A DNA stretch of 64,000 nucleotides from Burkholderia metallica (GTDB lineage Bacteria > Pseudomonadota > Gammaproteobacteria > Burkholderiales > Burkholderiaceae). Both the position numbers and the translations under genes were made by a program. Below the pieces are notes generated by a model, which saw nothing but the letters and a program-made list of their open reading frames with translations, was not told the DNA's origin and did not search any database. Shown here one piece after another: positions 42,790 to 51,262 of this stretch (the stretch's first letter is position 1; each line of letters starts with the position of its first letter). Location: positions 329,313 to 393,312 of the forward strand of contig NZ_CADFDB010000006.1 of assembly GCF_902832845.1 (NCBI RefSeq), given 5' to 3'.

Positions 42790-43767
42790 ATCCACGGTCG
42801 CGTTGACCGAGGTCCTGAACGTCGGAACAAAGCAGGTGCGCGCGCTGTCGTTCAATCGCACCGGGCTTGCGCTCGCATTCGGCAGCCGGAACGTTGCGCT
42901 ACCGCTGTCCAGCGTCATGTCGTACGGAATCGTCTGGGACGGCTTGCTGGTATTCCTGAGCAGATAACGGTTACCCGAAATACCGTTCGCGCTCGACGCA
43001 TTGATCACGAAATTACGATAGCCGTCGAGGCCCGTGTACGTGAAGCAGAGCTGCTGCGCCGCACCGGCGAGCGTCTTCTCGCCATCGCCTCGCGGCAATT
43101 CCTCGAGATTCCAGTCGGGTGCCGCCACATCTACCACGAGAGAGGGCGTCGGCGGTGGCGGGACTTCGGGATTGATCACCTGGCAGGTGTTGGCACTGCC
43201 AGTGTTGGTGACATAGGCCCCGCCGGTAATCTCGCCAACGTCGTCGCCTATCTTGTAGTTGCCGGCACGGATGGAAATGCCGGGCCAGTCCCTGATTTCG
43301 GCATTGTTGATCATCACCTCGATCACAGCCGTGAACGGATTTCTATTTTTCCAGTTGGAAGGATCCCACTCGCTCGCGCCGAGCCTATATATCACGTAAT
43401 CGTCACTCACAAAGCCGCTAGTGGATTTACTGCCGTTAATAGCGACATAATTCGCCGCGTTGCTGCTTGGCAGCATGTTCCCATTAGCATCATACGTATA
43501 GATCAGGATACCTCTAGATATAAAATCACTGTCAGGCGAGGGTTTACCGTTCGGCAATACCCCTAGATTACCCGTAATGGATTTAAAATTAGCGGTCACC
43601 TGAAGCGTACTCGTTCCGTCTCCGTTGTTTTTCCACACGCACCCGCTGTAGTTGGTGATCACACTGGCGTACTGAAGCTTGTAGGCCGCAGCGTTGAACG
43701 AAAGCACCATCAGACATGCACCAAAGATGCAACCTCGCCATCGCCGAATAACTCCGAAGCTTTTCAT
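42739..43767 (-). CDS. CblD/CooD-like pilus tip subunit 1
   Basis: A 342-residue protein with signal peptide MKSFGVIRRWRGCIFGACLM, cleaved near NAAA. The N-terminal adhesin-like domain has two cysteines (NYSGCVWKNN and SANTCQVINP) with lower GC than the rest of the operon. A Pro-rich joint PEVPPPPTP leads to the C-terminal pilin domain (VAAPDWNLEELPRGDGEKTL to LSFTVVTKS) with its own cysteine pair (QQLCFTYTG and RTCFVPTF). The start has GGAATGAAGAATCG upstream. Family role: initiator and receptor-binding tip of CS1/cable pili. Confidence 0.88.
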   Translation of the reverse strand: MKSFGVIRRWRGCIFGACLMVLSFNAAAYKLQYASVITNYSGCVWKNNGDGTSTLQVTANFKSITGNLGVLPNGKPSPDSDFISRGILIYTYDANGNMLPSSNAANYVAINGSKSTSGFVSDDYVIYRLGASEWDPSNWKNRNPFTAVIEVMINNAEIRDWPGISIRAGNYKIGDDVGEITGGAYVTNTGSANTCQVINPEVPPPPTPSLVVDVAAPDWNLEELPRGDGEKTLAGAAQQLCFTYTGLDGYRNFVINASSANGISGNRYLLRNTSKPSQTIPYDMTLDSGSATFRLPNASASPVRLNDSARTCFVPTFRTSVNATVDAGDYSDVLSFTVVTKS

Positions 43768-43952
43768 CGATTCTTCATTCCGATTAAGTCAATACGTCAA
43801 GCTGGCCATAACTGGAAATGGCCCCTGCGACCTGCGTTGCATGCTTGGCGATGTGAGGAAACGACCTTATCCGCGCAACACTCCATGTGCGATTGTGTAC
43901 AGCCACGCGTCATCTCGACGGCAGGGGCGCACATTGTTTCGGCAACCGCCGG

Positions 43953-44426
43953 TTACTGAGCCAACGCCGCACGTTGGTAGATCACCACGCCATATCCGAC
44001 ATTGACGAACAGCGGAGCCGGCGCACCTTCGCTCTGACCGGCATCGACAGCAATCCGCTCGTTTGGCCGGAACGTAACGCGCCATACCTGCGTTTTCGAA
44101 GGCACAGCCAGTTCTTTCAGCCCGATTCGATATTTCTGCCCCGGCGCCAGCGCCAAGCGCCCGGGCACCACCAGCAGCATGGGTCGCTCCACTTCTCCTA
44201 CCGGCACCCGATGCTCGGGAGAATCGCCCGGATTGGTCAGCAGGTGCTGCTCGATGTCCAGGTAAAGCGGCGTGTCGCCGGCGTTCTCGACATACAGTTC
44301 GGGCGCCGGCTTTTCCGGCTCGAGCGTCAGCTCCATGCGCGACAGCTTCAGCACGCCGGCGGCCATGCTGGAGGTGCAGGCCAGCGCGGCCAGCACCCCG
44401 ATTGCGGTGCGCGCCACGCGCATCAT
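43953..44426 (-). CDS. Half-size pilus chaperone-like protein
   Basis: A 157-residue exported protein, signal ending SSMAAG. It has the same strand sequence as the first domain of the neighbouring chaperone: LKLSRMELTLEPEKPAPELY, DTPLYLDIEQHLLTNPGDSP, APGQKYRIGLKEL, QVWRVTFRPNERIA and VNVGYGVVIYQRAALAQ. It ends before a second domain. Its ATG overlaps the preceding stop (TGATG), with GGAG eight bases upstream, so it is translationally coupled. It may be a dedicated second chaperone, or a donor that forms a heterodimer; this is inference. Confidence 0.75.
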   Translation of the reverse strand: MMRVARTAIGVLAALACTSSMAAGVLKLSRMELTLEPEKPAPELYVENAGDTPLYLDIEQHLLTNPGDSPEHRVPVGEVERPMLLVVPGRLALAPGQKYRIGLKELAVPSKTQVWRVTFRPNERIAVDAGQSEGAPAPLFVNVGYGVVIYQRAALAQ

Positions 44427-45112
44427 CACGGGCACTCCAGCGTCTGCGGCTTGTCGTCGACACGCAACGTCATCCGCTTCGTCGCGAAGTGCTGAGGCGT
44501 GCCCGGGAATACCGCGATCGTTTGTGCAGCCGCCGCGCCGTCATACTTCGCATCGTTGAACACCTGGCGCACGTTGCCGGTGTTCTCGAGCGTCAGGCCG
44601 CCGTTCTCGCAACGGTGCGCCCAGCTCACGCGTTGCTTGCCCGGCGGCGGCATGTGCCGCACCAGCACGCCATAACCGACGGATACCGACATCGGCGCGG
44701 TGATCTTGTCCTGCGGCGCGTCGTCCACCTTGAGCGACCTGACCGGCACGATATAGAGCCGGTACAGTTCTTCGTTCTCGGGCTCCGCGAGCGACCTGAG
44801 CGTGATCGAGCGCGACTGGTTCGGGCCGAGCGTCAGCTTGTCCGGGCTCGCAAGCACGCCCGGATGCTGCAGCTCGCCGAGGTTCTGTTTCTCTTCGGGC
44901 GTTTTGCCCGGATTCATCACTTTCTGCGCCGAGATCGACAGGTAGAGCGGCGCGTCGCCCATGTTCTTCACCGTGACGGTCTGGTCGTGATTGTTGAATA
45001 CCTTGGTCGTGGCCGGCATCACCATCAGCTCACCTTCGGCATGCGCCGGTTGAGCGGCGGCAAACAGCAGCGCGCACGCTAGCGGAAGTGCGGTTCGCAA
45101 GTTCAGATTCAT
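44426..45112 (-). CDS. CS1-type pilus periplasmic chaperone (CblB/CooB-like)
   Basis: A 228-residue protein with signal peptide ending QPAHAEG and AGGAATTGACGAC before ATG 45112. Domain 1 has GELMVMPATTKVFNNHDQTV, LYLSISAQKVMNPGKTPEEK, LGPNQSRSITLRSL, LYRLYIVPV and VSVGYGVLVRHMPPPG. Domain 2 has a cysteine pair (HRCENGG and TLECP). It binds pilin subunits by donor-strand complementation and hands them to the usher. Located 33 bases after the usher gene. Confidence 0.88.
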   Translation of the reverse strand: MNLNLRTALPLACALLFAAAQPAHAEGELMVMPATTKVFNNHDQTVTVKNMGDAPLYLSISAQKVMNPGKTPEEKQNLGELQHPGVLASPDKLTLGPNQSRSITLRSLAEPENEELYRLYIVPVRSLKVDDAPQDKITAPMSVSVGYGVLVRHMPPPGKQRVSWAHRCENGGLTLENTGNVRQVFNDAKYDGAAAAQTIAVFPGTPQHFATKRMTLRVDDKPQTLECP

Positions 45113-45145
45113 GTCGTCAATTCCTGTCAATGGTTGGGTGCGCCA

Positions 45146-47401
45146 TCATTGGCAGCGGAAGTCGTTTCCGCCGGCGTCCTTCAGGCTGCACGTGTAGTGA
45201 TGGCCGTCCTGGTCGAGCGTGATCTGCGACAACAAGGTTTTGCTGACAATCGAGAACAGCCCGTTCGGATGCACCGTGTCGCCGGTTTCGATCACCTTGC
45301 CGCTCACCGGCTTGCCGTTCGTGTCCTTCAGGAAGCCGCTGTACACCATGTTGATGTCGACCTTCGCCAATGCCGCGTAGACCTGGCCCGGGTGAGCCCG
45401 GACGATGTTCGCCGGCACCTCGACGTTCATGTCGAACTGCTCGCTGTTGCTCATCACGCGCGCGAACGACACGTCGCGATACGCATTGAGCGGCACCGCA
45501 TACGTGCTGTTGCCGGCCACCGGGCTGCCTTCGACGTTGAACCCGTACTTCACGCCCTGAAGGTCCGGCGTTTTCAACAGCATCGCGCTGCCACTCGAGC
45601 TGTAACGGCCGAACGCAACGCCGTCCTTGCTGGCCGCGACCATGCCGCGGTAGTTGAAATCGACGTTGCCGCCACCGCTGCTCTGGCCCAGGTTCAGCGA
45701 CGCGTCGCCGCGCGTGCCGGAGCGCGTACCGTAGACGTTCACGCCGTAATTGGTGCCGATCCGGTTCGCCGTCAGGCCGACGGATGTCATGCCGAAGCCG
45801 TCCTGGAAATCCTTGCGGACGTCGCCGCTGATCTGCGTCTGGCCGCCGGAATGCGCGGCGCTGAAGCTCGCCTGCGCCCTGTCCAGCATCATCGTCATGT
45901 TGAAATACACGCCGTAGCCACCGCGGCCCTGATAGCCGCCCTTCTGCACACCGAGCGCGAACGTGCTCCACAGGCCGTTCGGCCGGTAGTTCCAGCGCGC
46001 CTCGGCCTGCTGCGATTCGCTGAACGTCGAGCGCTGGTAGTTGTAGCCGAACGTCACGCCGCGGAACGCGCGGCTATACGACACCGCCGTGCTCGGCTGA
46101 CCGATGTAGAAGCGCGACACGGCGGTATTCTGGTAGCGGCTGACCATCAGGCTGCCAAGCGCCTCGCTCGCCATCGACAGGTTGACGTAGCCGCCCGTGC
46201 TGCGTTCTCCGCTCAACAGACCGAGCGTGGGCGTGATATCGACGCCGCCCAGCTGCATCGGCCGCGTGATGTTGACTTCGGCCGCCCATTTGCCGCCCTT
46301 TCCGGCGAGCATCGACCCGTTCAGGTAGAACTGCTTGAAGTTCCGGCTGACCGCGGCCTCGAGCAGATAGCCGCCGTTGCCCATCTCCTTGCCGGCCGTC
46401 ACGTGCCATGCGTTGCCGCTGCTCGCGCCAAAATTGAGGTTGTTGACCTCGCGGGTTTCGCGGTTGACCACGTTACCGTTGCGGTCGACGAGGCGGACCT
46501 CGACCGAGTAGTAGCCGCCCGGCAGATCGGCGAAGCTGATCTCGTTGCGGCCGAGCACGGCCGGCCGCTTCAGGATCTGCCGGCCGTTCCGGTAGAACTC
46601 GTAGTTGCCTTCGGCCGACGCGTAGAGGATCAGCGAGCCGGCCTTGCTGTCGACCTGCAGGTGGGTCTGGCTGCCGACTGTCACGAACTGGTCGAAGCTC
46701 GGCGACAGCAGCGTGTTGACCGTGCCGGCCGCGTAATCGATGTTGTTCTGCTTGCCCGCCCGCACGTACGTTTGGGCGAAATTCTTCTGCAGGTAGTACG
46801 AAGACAGCCCCTGCTGGCTGGCGCTGGAATGGCGCATTTCGGTACGGTTCGCGTACCAGCTCATGTAGCCGAAGCTCTGGAGCGGCAGCCCGACATACGT
46901 GTTGCCGTTCACGTTGACCGCACGGTAACCGTCGGACGCCGCCCGCAAGTCGAGCGCCTGGTTGTTGACCAGCCCGAAACCCGTTTCCGGCGCGATGTAG
47001 TCTTCGCGCGAATCGCGGATCGAGATCGACCGCTTCAGCTTGTCGACGGTAACGTGGTACCCGTCTATCAAGATGTCGCAACCCTTGCTGCAGCGCTTGT
47101 AGTCGAGCTGCGAGATCACGCTCCGGATCGTGTCGACGTCGTCGGGGGAAATACCGTTTGCTGCATACTTGGCCGCGTCGAATTCAAGCGACGCGGCCTT
47201 CGATGAATAACTGATGAACCCCGGCAGCGTGCGCCCGTTGAAGGTCGCGACATAGTTCGCACTATCGTCCAGTTCGGCCGCACTGAACCCTTCTGGCACG
47301 CCATACGTTACCTTTAGTTGTGCGAATGAGTATGACGAAACAAAAAGAAACGCACCCAGCCACAGCTTGTTGAAACGGAAAGGAGCTTGATAGGCGACCA
47401 C
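45146..47401 (-). CDS. CS1/cable-type outer-membrane usher (TcfC/CblC family)
   Basis: A 751-residue protein from GTG 47401 with a signal peptide (LWLGAFLFVSSYSFAQL). It has the N-terminal chaperone-binding part with DFDAAKY-like segments, a large beta barrel with repeated GY/GR-rich amphipathic strands, and a plug-like PGGYYSVEVRLVDRNGNVVN Ig domain. The C-terminus ends at a cysteine pair (HHYTCSLKD and DFRCQ). It is shorter than ~820-residue gamma-type ushers and fits the alpha clade. It exports and assembles the pilus fibre. It begins 90 bases after the pilin stop, beyond a stable hairpin. Confidence 0.88.
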   Translation of the reverse strand: MVAYQAPFRFNKLWLGAFLFVSSYSFAQLKVTYGVPEGFSAAELDDSANYVATFNGRTLPGFISYSSKAASLEFDAAKYAANGISPDDVDTIRSVISQLDYKRCSKGCDILIDGYHVTVDKLKRSISIRDSREDYIAPETGFGLVNNQALDLRAASDGYRAVNVNGNTYVGLPLQSFGYMSWYANRTEMRHSSASQQGLSSYYLQKNFAQTYVRAGKQNNIDYAAGTVNTLLSPSFDQFVTVGSQTHLQVDSKAGSLILYASAEGNYEFYRNGRQILKRPAVLGRNEISFADLPGGYYSVEVRLVDRNGNVVNRETREVNNLNFGASSGNAWHVTAGKEMGNGGYLLEAAVSRNFKQFYLNGSMLAGKGGKWAAEVNITRPMQLGGVDITPTLGLLSGERSTGGYVNLSMASEALGSLMVSRYQNTAVSRFYIGQPSTAVSYSRAFRGVTFGYNYQRSTFSESQQAEARWNYRPNGLWSTFALGVQKGGYQGRGGYGVYFNMTMMLDRAQASFSAAHSGGQTQISGDVRKDFQDGFGMTSVGLTANRIGTNYGVNVYGTRSGTRGDASLNLGQSSGGGNVDFNYRGMVAASKDGVAFGRYSSSGSAMLLKTPDLQGVKYGFNVEGSPVAGNSTYAVPLNAYRDVSFARVMSNSEQFDMNVEVPANIVRAHPGQVYAALAKVDINMVYSGFLKDTNGKPVSGKVIETGDTVHPNGLFSIVSKTLLSQITLDQDGHHYTCSLKDAGGNDFRCQ

Positions 47402-47454
47402 GCTGATTTCTTCTAGGGAGGGTTGGGACGGGCTGGCATGGAATTCTTCAGGGA

Positions 47455-47477
47455 GAGCCCCGATCGAATCGGGGCTC
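47455..47477 (-). terminator. Hairpin between major pilin and usher genes
   Basis: GAGCCCCGAT / ATCGGGGCTC, a perfect 10-bp stem with loop CGA, lying 13 bases after the pilin stop codon. No U-run follows, so it probably acts as a partial terminator or 3' stabiliser giving excess pilin transcript over usher transcript, a known feature of pilus operons. Confidence 0.6.
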
Positions 47478-47490
47478 CGTACGGGACGGG

Positions 47491-48018
47491 TTACGGTGCT
47501 GCTGCTGCGACCGGTTCGAACACCATCACGAGATCGCCGCTGTAGCTGCCGTTCGTGCTGTTCGTGCCGACCTGGATCGGTGCGTCGACGTTGATCTTCA
47601 GGTTGTGGATTTCGTCGAAACCGCCGTTGCCAGCCGTCACTTGCGTGACCTTCTGGACCGCGCCGAACTTGACTTCAGCATCGCCGCCGTTGCCCGTCAG
47701 CGAAACCTTCGCGTTCTTCATTTCGTACGCGCCGCTCGACATCTTCAGCGGTTGTGCGAGCGACACGTTGAAGTCGGCGTTCTTCGACCAGACGCGGATC
47801 GGCAGCGTCTTCTCGAACTTGGCCTGCGTGTAGTCGGTAGCGTTCAGTTCTTCCGTGCCGTACCAGGTCGAGCCGTCCGGCTTCGACACGAAAATGCCGT
47901 CGTTGATCTGGGCGGTCAGCGTGATCTTCTTCGACACCGTATCGGCCTGTGCCGTATGTGCCATGCCGAACAGTGCCGTGGTGACGCCCATTGCCAAAAC
48001 GAGTTTGCTGAGTTTCAT
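47491..48018 (-). CDS. CS1-type major pilin (CblA/CfaB-like)
   Basis: A 175-residue protein with signal peptide MKLSKLVLAMGVTTALFGMA, cleaved after AQA. The mature donor-strand start is DTVSKKITLTAQINDGIFVS. Core segments KTLPIRVWSKNADFNVSLAQ and the terminal strand NGSYSGDLVMVFEPVAAAAP are typical of the CS1/CFA/I and cable pilin family. The mature protein has no cysteine, also typical. ATG 48018 follows TAGGAATTACTCG. It is the first gene of the operon. Confidence 0.9.
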   Translation of the reverse strand: MKLSKLVLAMGVTTALFGMAHTAQADTVSKKITLTAQINDGIFVSKPDGSTWYGTEELNATDYTQAKFEKTLPIRVWSKNADFNVSLAQPLKMSSGAYEMKNAKVSLTGNGGDAEVKFGAVQKVTQVTAGNGGFDEIHNLKINVDAPIQVGTNSTNGSYSGDLVMVFEPVAAAAP

Positions 48019-48542
48019 CGAGTAATTCCTATTAAAGAATGAGCTTCTTAGTTCGAATCGCATTGAATAAATAATCGATGGAAATTCGATACGTGAGAAA
48101 TAGATCCCACCGCTGCAAGTCTATGGACGTAGACGCCAGCTGAAAATGAGACGAGTTCTTAATTGCGAATGAAAATGACTAGTTCAAGTTCCAAAAAATA
48201 TAAAACTGTCACCTTAAGCCCATGATTGTTACGTTGATTTAAAGAATTGTGCGAGGCGAGGCAAGCAGAATGCTTTTCGCAGCGGATCGAGTGCGCGTGG
48301 TTGCAGCGCTCAGGCGTCGATCGGCACGCCGCCGCCGCGGCAGGCAGCGGCTGTCGCGTGGCGAGACGGCTTGTGTGCCGGGCAGGCGCATCCACGCGCA
48401 TGGAACGGGGTGTTCGGGATGGCGGGTGTGCCGCGCGGAGCAGGCGCCGTGTCAGCGCATCGAAGGCGAGGAAAGCGCTACTGCACGGAACCTGCAGTCG
48501 ACCGCACCGCCACGGATCAGGTCGATGCGCCCGGGCTGAAAT
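48019..48542. other. Pilus operon leader (AT-rich) and GC-rich spacer
   Basis: Bases 48019-48240 are strikingly AT-rich for this genome and must contain the pilus promoter; several A/T tracts (for example CAAAAAATATAAAACTG at 48187-48204) are typical of H-NS-type silencing targets. Bases 48240-48540 return to high GC with only shadow frames and no recognisable gene. No regulator gene of the CfaD or CblS type is adjacent. Confidence 0.5.
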
Positions 48543-48628
48543 GAATGCCTCAGGTTATCAACCGATCCAAAAGATTCATTAGACGGCCTCTCCCCGGCGC
48601 GCGATGCTGGCTGCGCCAATCGACGCGG
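48543..48628. repeat. Right imperfect direct repeat bracketing the pilus locus
   Basis: Matches 40158-40240 in two blocks (33/38 and 23/30 identical). It lies 40 bases upstream of the MFS gene, so it also forms part of that gene's promoter region. The TCAGGTTATC and GATTCAT words recur near the LysR promoter at 51162-51177. Confidence 0.65.
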
Positions 48629-48667
48629 CGTCCGTGTAACGCCGCGCACGACAACGGAGCGAGACAC

Positions 48668-49945
48668 ATGCCTAACGATCACCGTCAACGGCGCCACACG
48701 CTGTGGCTGCTGTGCGCGCTGTCATTCATCCTCTACGTCGACCGCGTGAACCTCGCGACCGCGGCCGGCGCGATCAAGGCCGAACTCGGCCTGTCGAATA
48801 CCGAACTTGGCGTCGCATTCTCCGCGTTCGCGTATTCGTATGCCATCTGCCAGATCGGCGGCGGCTGGATCGCCGACCGCTTCGGCGCCCGCATCACGCT
48901 GATCGGCTGCGGGCTGATCTGGGTCGTGTCGACCTTCACGACCGGGTTCGTGCACAGCCTCGGGCTGCTGTTCGCCGCGCGCCTGCTGCTCGGCATCGGC
49001 GAAGGCGCGACGCTGCCGGCCCAGGCCCGCGCGATCACCCACTGGTTCCCGCGCGAGCGGCGCGGCGTCGTGCAGGGCTTCACGCATTCGTTCTCGCGGC
49101 TCGGCAACGCGGTCACGCCGCCGATCGTCGCCGCGCTGATGACTTGGCTGTCGTGGCGCGCCGCGTTCTTCGTGATCGGCGCGGTCACGCTGGTGTGGCT
49201 CGCGTGGTGGATCGTCGGCTTCCGCGAACATCCGCTGGGCGACGCAGCCGCCGGCGGCCGCCCGCATCCCGCGCGCCCCGCGCCGCCGGCCGGCCCGACG
49301 CCGTGGGGGCCGCTTTTCCGCCGGATGGCGCCGACCATCTTCGTGTACTTCTGCTACGGCTGGACCGCGTGGCTGTTCTTCACGTGGCTGCCGACGTTCT
49401 TCCTGAACGGCCAGGGGCTGAACCTGAAATCGACCGCGCTGTTCGCGTCCGGCGTGTTCTTCGCGGGCGTGGCGGGCGACACGCTCGGCGGCTGGCTGTG
49501 CGACCGCATCTACCGGAAGACCGGCAATCTCGCGTTGTCGCGCCAGAGCGTGATCGTCGCGAGCTTCGTCGGCGCGCTCGTGTGCCTGCTGCCGCTCGCG
49601 CTCGTGCATTCGACGGCCGGCGTCGCGCTGTGCCTGTCGGGGTCGTTCCTGTGTCTCGAACTGACGATCGGGCCGATCTGGGCCGTACCGAGCGACATCG
49701 CGCCGACCCACGCCGGCATCGCGAGCGGGATGATGAACGCGGGCTCCGCGATCTCGGGCATCCTGTCGCCGATCCTGTTCGGCTATCTCGTCGATCGCAC
49801 GGGAAGCTGGACCGTGCCGTTCATCGGCTCGGTCGCGATGCTGCTGATCGGTATCGTCGCCGCGCTGCGGATCCGGCCGGAGCGCACACTCGCGGAATCG
49901 ATGCCGGCGCTCGTCGATGCGCCCGCCGCGCCGTCGACGCACTGA
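48668..49945 (+). CDS. MFS transporter, ACS family (sugar acid/hexuronate type)
   Basis: A 425-residue 12-helix transporter, with CGGAGCGAGACAC before its ATG. TM1 contains LSFILYVDRVNLATAAGAIK, the anion:cation symporter signature (YxDRVNL) of hexuronate, galactonate and phthalate carriers. The loop 2-3 motif GGWIADRFGARITLIG and the GIGEGATLPAQARAITHWFP segment are also typical. It is the first gene of the sugar-acid region and is convergent with a LysR gene. Substrate likely an aldonate or related acid. Confidence 0.9.
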   Translation: MPNDHRQRRHTLWLLCALSFILYVDRVNLATAAGAIKAELGLSNTELGVAFSAFAYSYAICQIGGGWIADRFGARITLIGCGLIWVVSTFTTGFVHSLGLLFAARLLLGIGEGATLPAQARAITHWFPRERRGVVQGFTHSFSRLGNAVTPPIVAALMTWLSWRAAFFVIGAVTLVWLAWWIVGFREHPLGDAAAGGRPHPARPAPPAGPTPWGPLFRRMAPTIFVYFCYGWTAWLFFTWLPTFFLNGQGLNLKSTALFASGVFFAGVAGDTLGGWLCDRIYRKTGNLALSRQSVIVASFVGALVCLLPLALVHSTAGVALCLSGSFLCLELTIGPIWAVPSDIAPTHAGIASGMMNAGSAISGILSPILFGYLVDRTGSWTVPFIGSVAMLLIGIVAALRIRPERTLAESMPALVDAPAAPSTH

Positions 49946-50043
49946 CACCGCTCGCTCAGGGTTCGCCTGCGTCAGCCGTCCGGGCGGCGGCGCCGTCACG
50001 CGTCACCGTGTGCCGCGATGGCGGCGTGCGACCGGCCCGGTTT

Positions 50044-50191
50044 GCCTGGCTGGTTCGGCTGGTTCGGCCGGCGCGGCTGACTTGGCGGGTTCGTCCGGCG
50101 TGGCTCACTCGGCTGGTTCGGCCGCTCCGGCTGCCGCGGCTGGTTCGGCCAACGCGGCCGGCGCGGCGGGCTCGGCCGCCTCGGCTGGCAA
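50044..50191. repeat. Degenerate GGCTGGTTCGG minisatellite
   Basis: About 150 bases made of imperfect 9-bp units (GGCTGGTTC, GGCCGGCGC, GGCTGCCGC and variants) between the convergent MFS and LysR genes. Any frame through it yields low-complexity peptides such as AGSAGSAG or NQPRRP without start signals, so it is scored as a repeat rather than a gene. Confidence 0.7.
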
Positions 50192-50200
50192 ACCACCCCG

Positions 50201-51148
50201 TTACACGCGGCCGTCATCGCCCGCCCCGTCCTGGTGAAACAGCGCGAGAAACTGCTGCGCGGGGATGCTCAGCGGCCGGTCGCGCCGCACGAGGCTGCCG
50301 TACGACGGCAGCTTCTGTTCGAGCGTGTAATCGATGATCGCGACGAGCCCGTGCGCCGCATTGCGCCGCGCCACCGTCAGCGGAATCACGCCGAGCATCG
50401 GCGAACGGTCGACGAGGTTCATCGTGGTCAGAATCGACCCCGTTTCGACCAGCCCGCGCGGCATCGGCTGATGCCGGGCGTTGAACTCCCGCTCGACGAC
50501 CTCGCGCGCCGGGCTGCCGGCCGGCTGCAGGATCCACGTGTAATCGAGCAGCGCGTCGAATTCCACCGCCCCCGCACCCGCGAGCGGATGGTCGCGGCCC
50601 GCGATGATCGCGAGCGCCTCGTCGTCCACCACGCGGAAGTCGCAATCGGTCCCGACGTGGCGCCCGATCACCACTTCGAGCACGCCTTCGCGCAGTTGCG
50701 GCATCAGCCGGTCGCTCGTATCCACCGCGATGTCGATCGCGAGCAGCGGGTAACGCGCCTTCAATTGCACGAGCGCCTCGGTGAGCCGCCCCGGCGACGC
50801 CGCCATGATGCTGCCGATCGCGAGCCGCCCCGCGCTGCCGAGCTGCAGTTCGCCGAGCTCGCGGTTCAGCGCCTCCACGCTGCCGCGGATCCCGCGGAAA
50901 TAGCCGAGCACGCGCGCGCCGGCCGGATTCAGCACGAGCCCGCGCCCGACGCGATCGAACAGCCGCTGGCCGAGCGCACTCTCCAGTTCGGCCAGCATCT
51001 TCGTCGCGGCCGGCTGCGTGAGGCCCATCTGATCGGCCGCCGCGCGCAGCGTCGAGCATTCGTCCACGGCCAGCAGCAGCGCGATCTGCCGCATCCGCAG
51101 CCGGTTCAGCAACTGCGGGGTCGAGTCCCGTCGGTCGATCGAGCCCAT
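50201..51148 (-). CDS. LysR-family regulator (GbpR/galactose-binding regulator type)
   Basis: A 315-residue regulator with [23 protein letters not shown] and [20 protein letters not shown]. The effector domain starts [20 protein letters not shown]. The sequence groups with GbpR-like LysR proteins that control sugar and sugar-acid operons. Divergent from pdxA at 51263. A dyad-like AGGTTATCGATTCATC lies just upstream of its start. It probably controls the sugar-acid genes on both sides. Confidence 0.92.
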   Translation of the reverse strand: MGSIDRRDSTPQLLNRLRMRQIALLLAVDECSTLRAAADQMGLTQPAATKMLAELESALGQRLFDRVGRGLVLNPAGARVLGYFRGIRGSVEALNRELGELQLGSAGRLAIGSIMAASPGRLTEALVQLKARYPLLAIDIAVDTSDRLMPQLREGVLEVVIGRHVGTDCDFRVVDDEALAIIAGRDHPLAGAGAVEFDALLDYTWILQPAGSPAREVVEREFNARHQPMPRGLVETGSILTTMNLVDRSPMLGVIPLTVARRNAAHGLVAIIDYTLEQKLPSYGSLVRRDRPLSIPAQQFLALFHQDGAGDDGRV

Positions 51149-51161
51149 CTCTGATTACTCC

Positions 51162-51177
51162 AGGTTATCGATTCATC
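51162..51177. promoter_or_regulatory. Candidate LysR-type operator
   Basis: AGGTTATC followed directly by GATTCATC, in the divergent LysR/pdxA promoter. The same two words occur, 13 bases apart, in the direct repeats at 40167-40195 and 48552-48580; the latter is upstream of the MFS gene. Common regulation is inference. Confidence 0.35.
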
Positions 51178-51262
51178 AAGAGTTTTCAATTTACCGACTC
51201 ATTCCGTCTACCTAGCATCAACCCCATAGACAAACGGCCACGCGCCGCCACCGGAGACACGC

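Noticed and set aside
49917-50237. Ala/Gly/Ser-rich frame across the minisatellite
   Set aside because: Pure repeat translation with no start signal; scored as a repeat.
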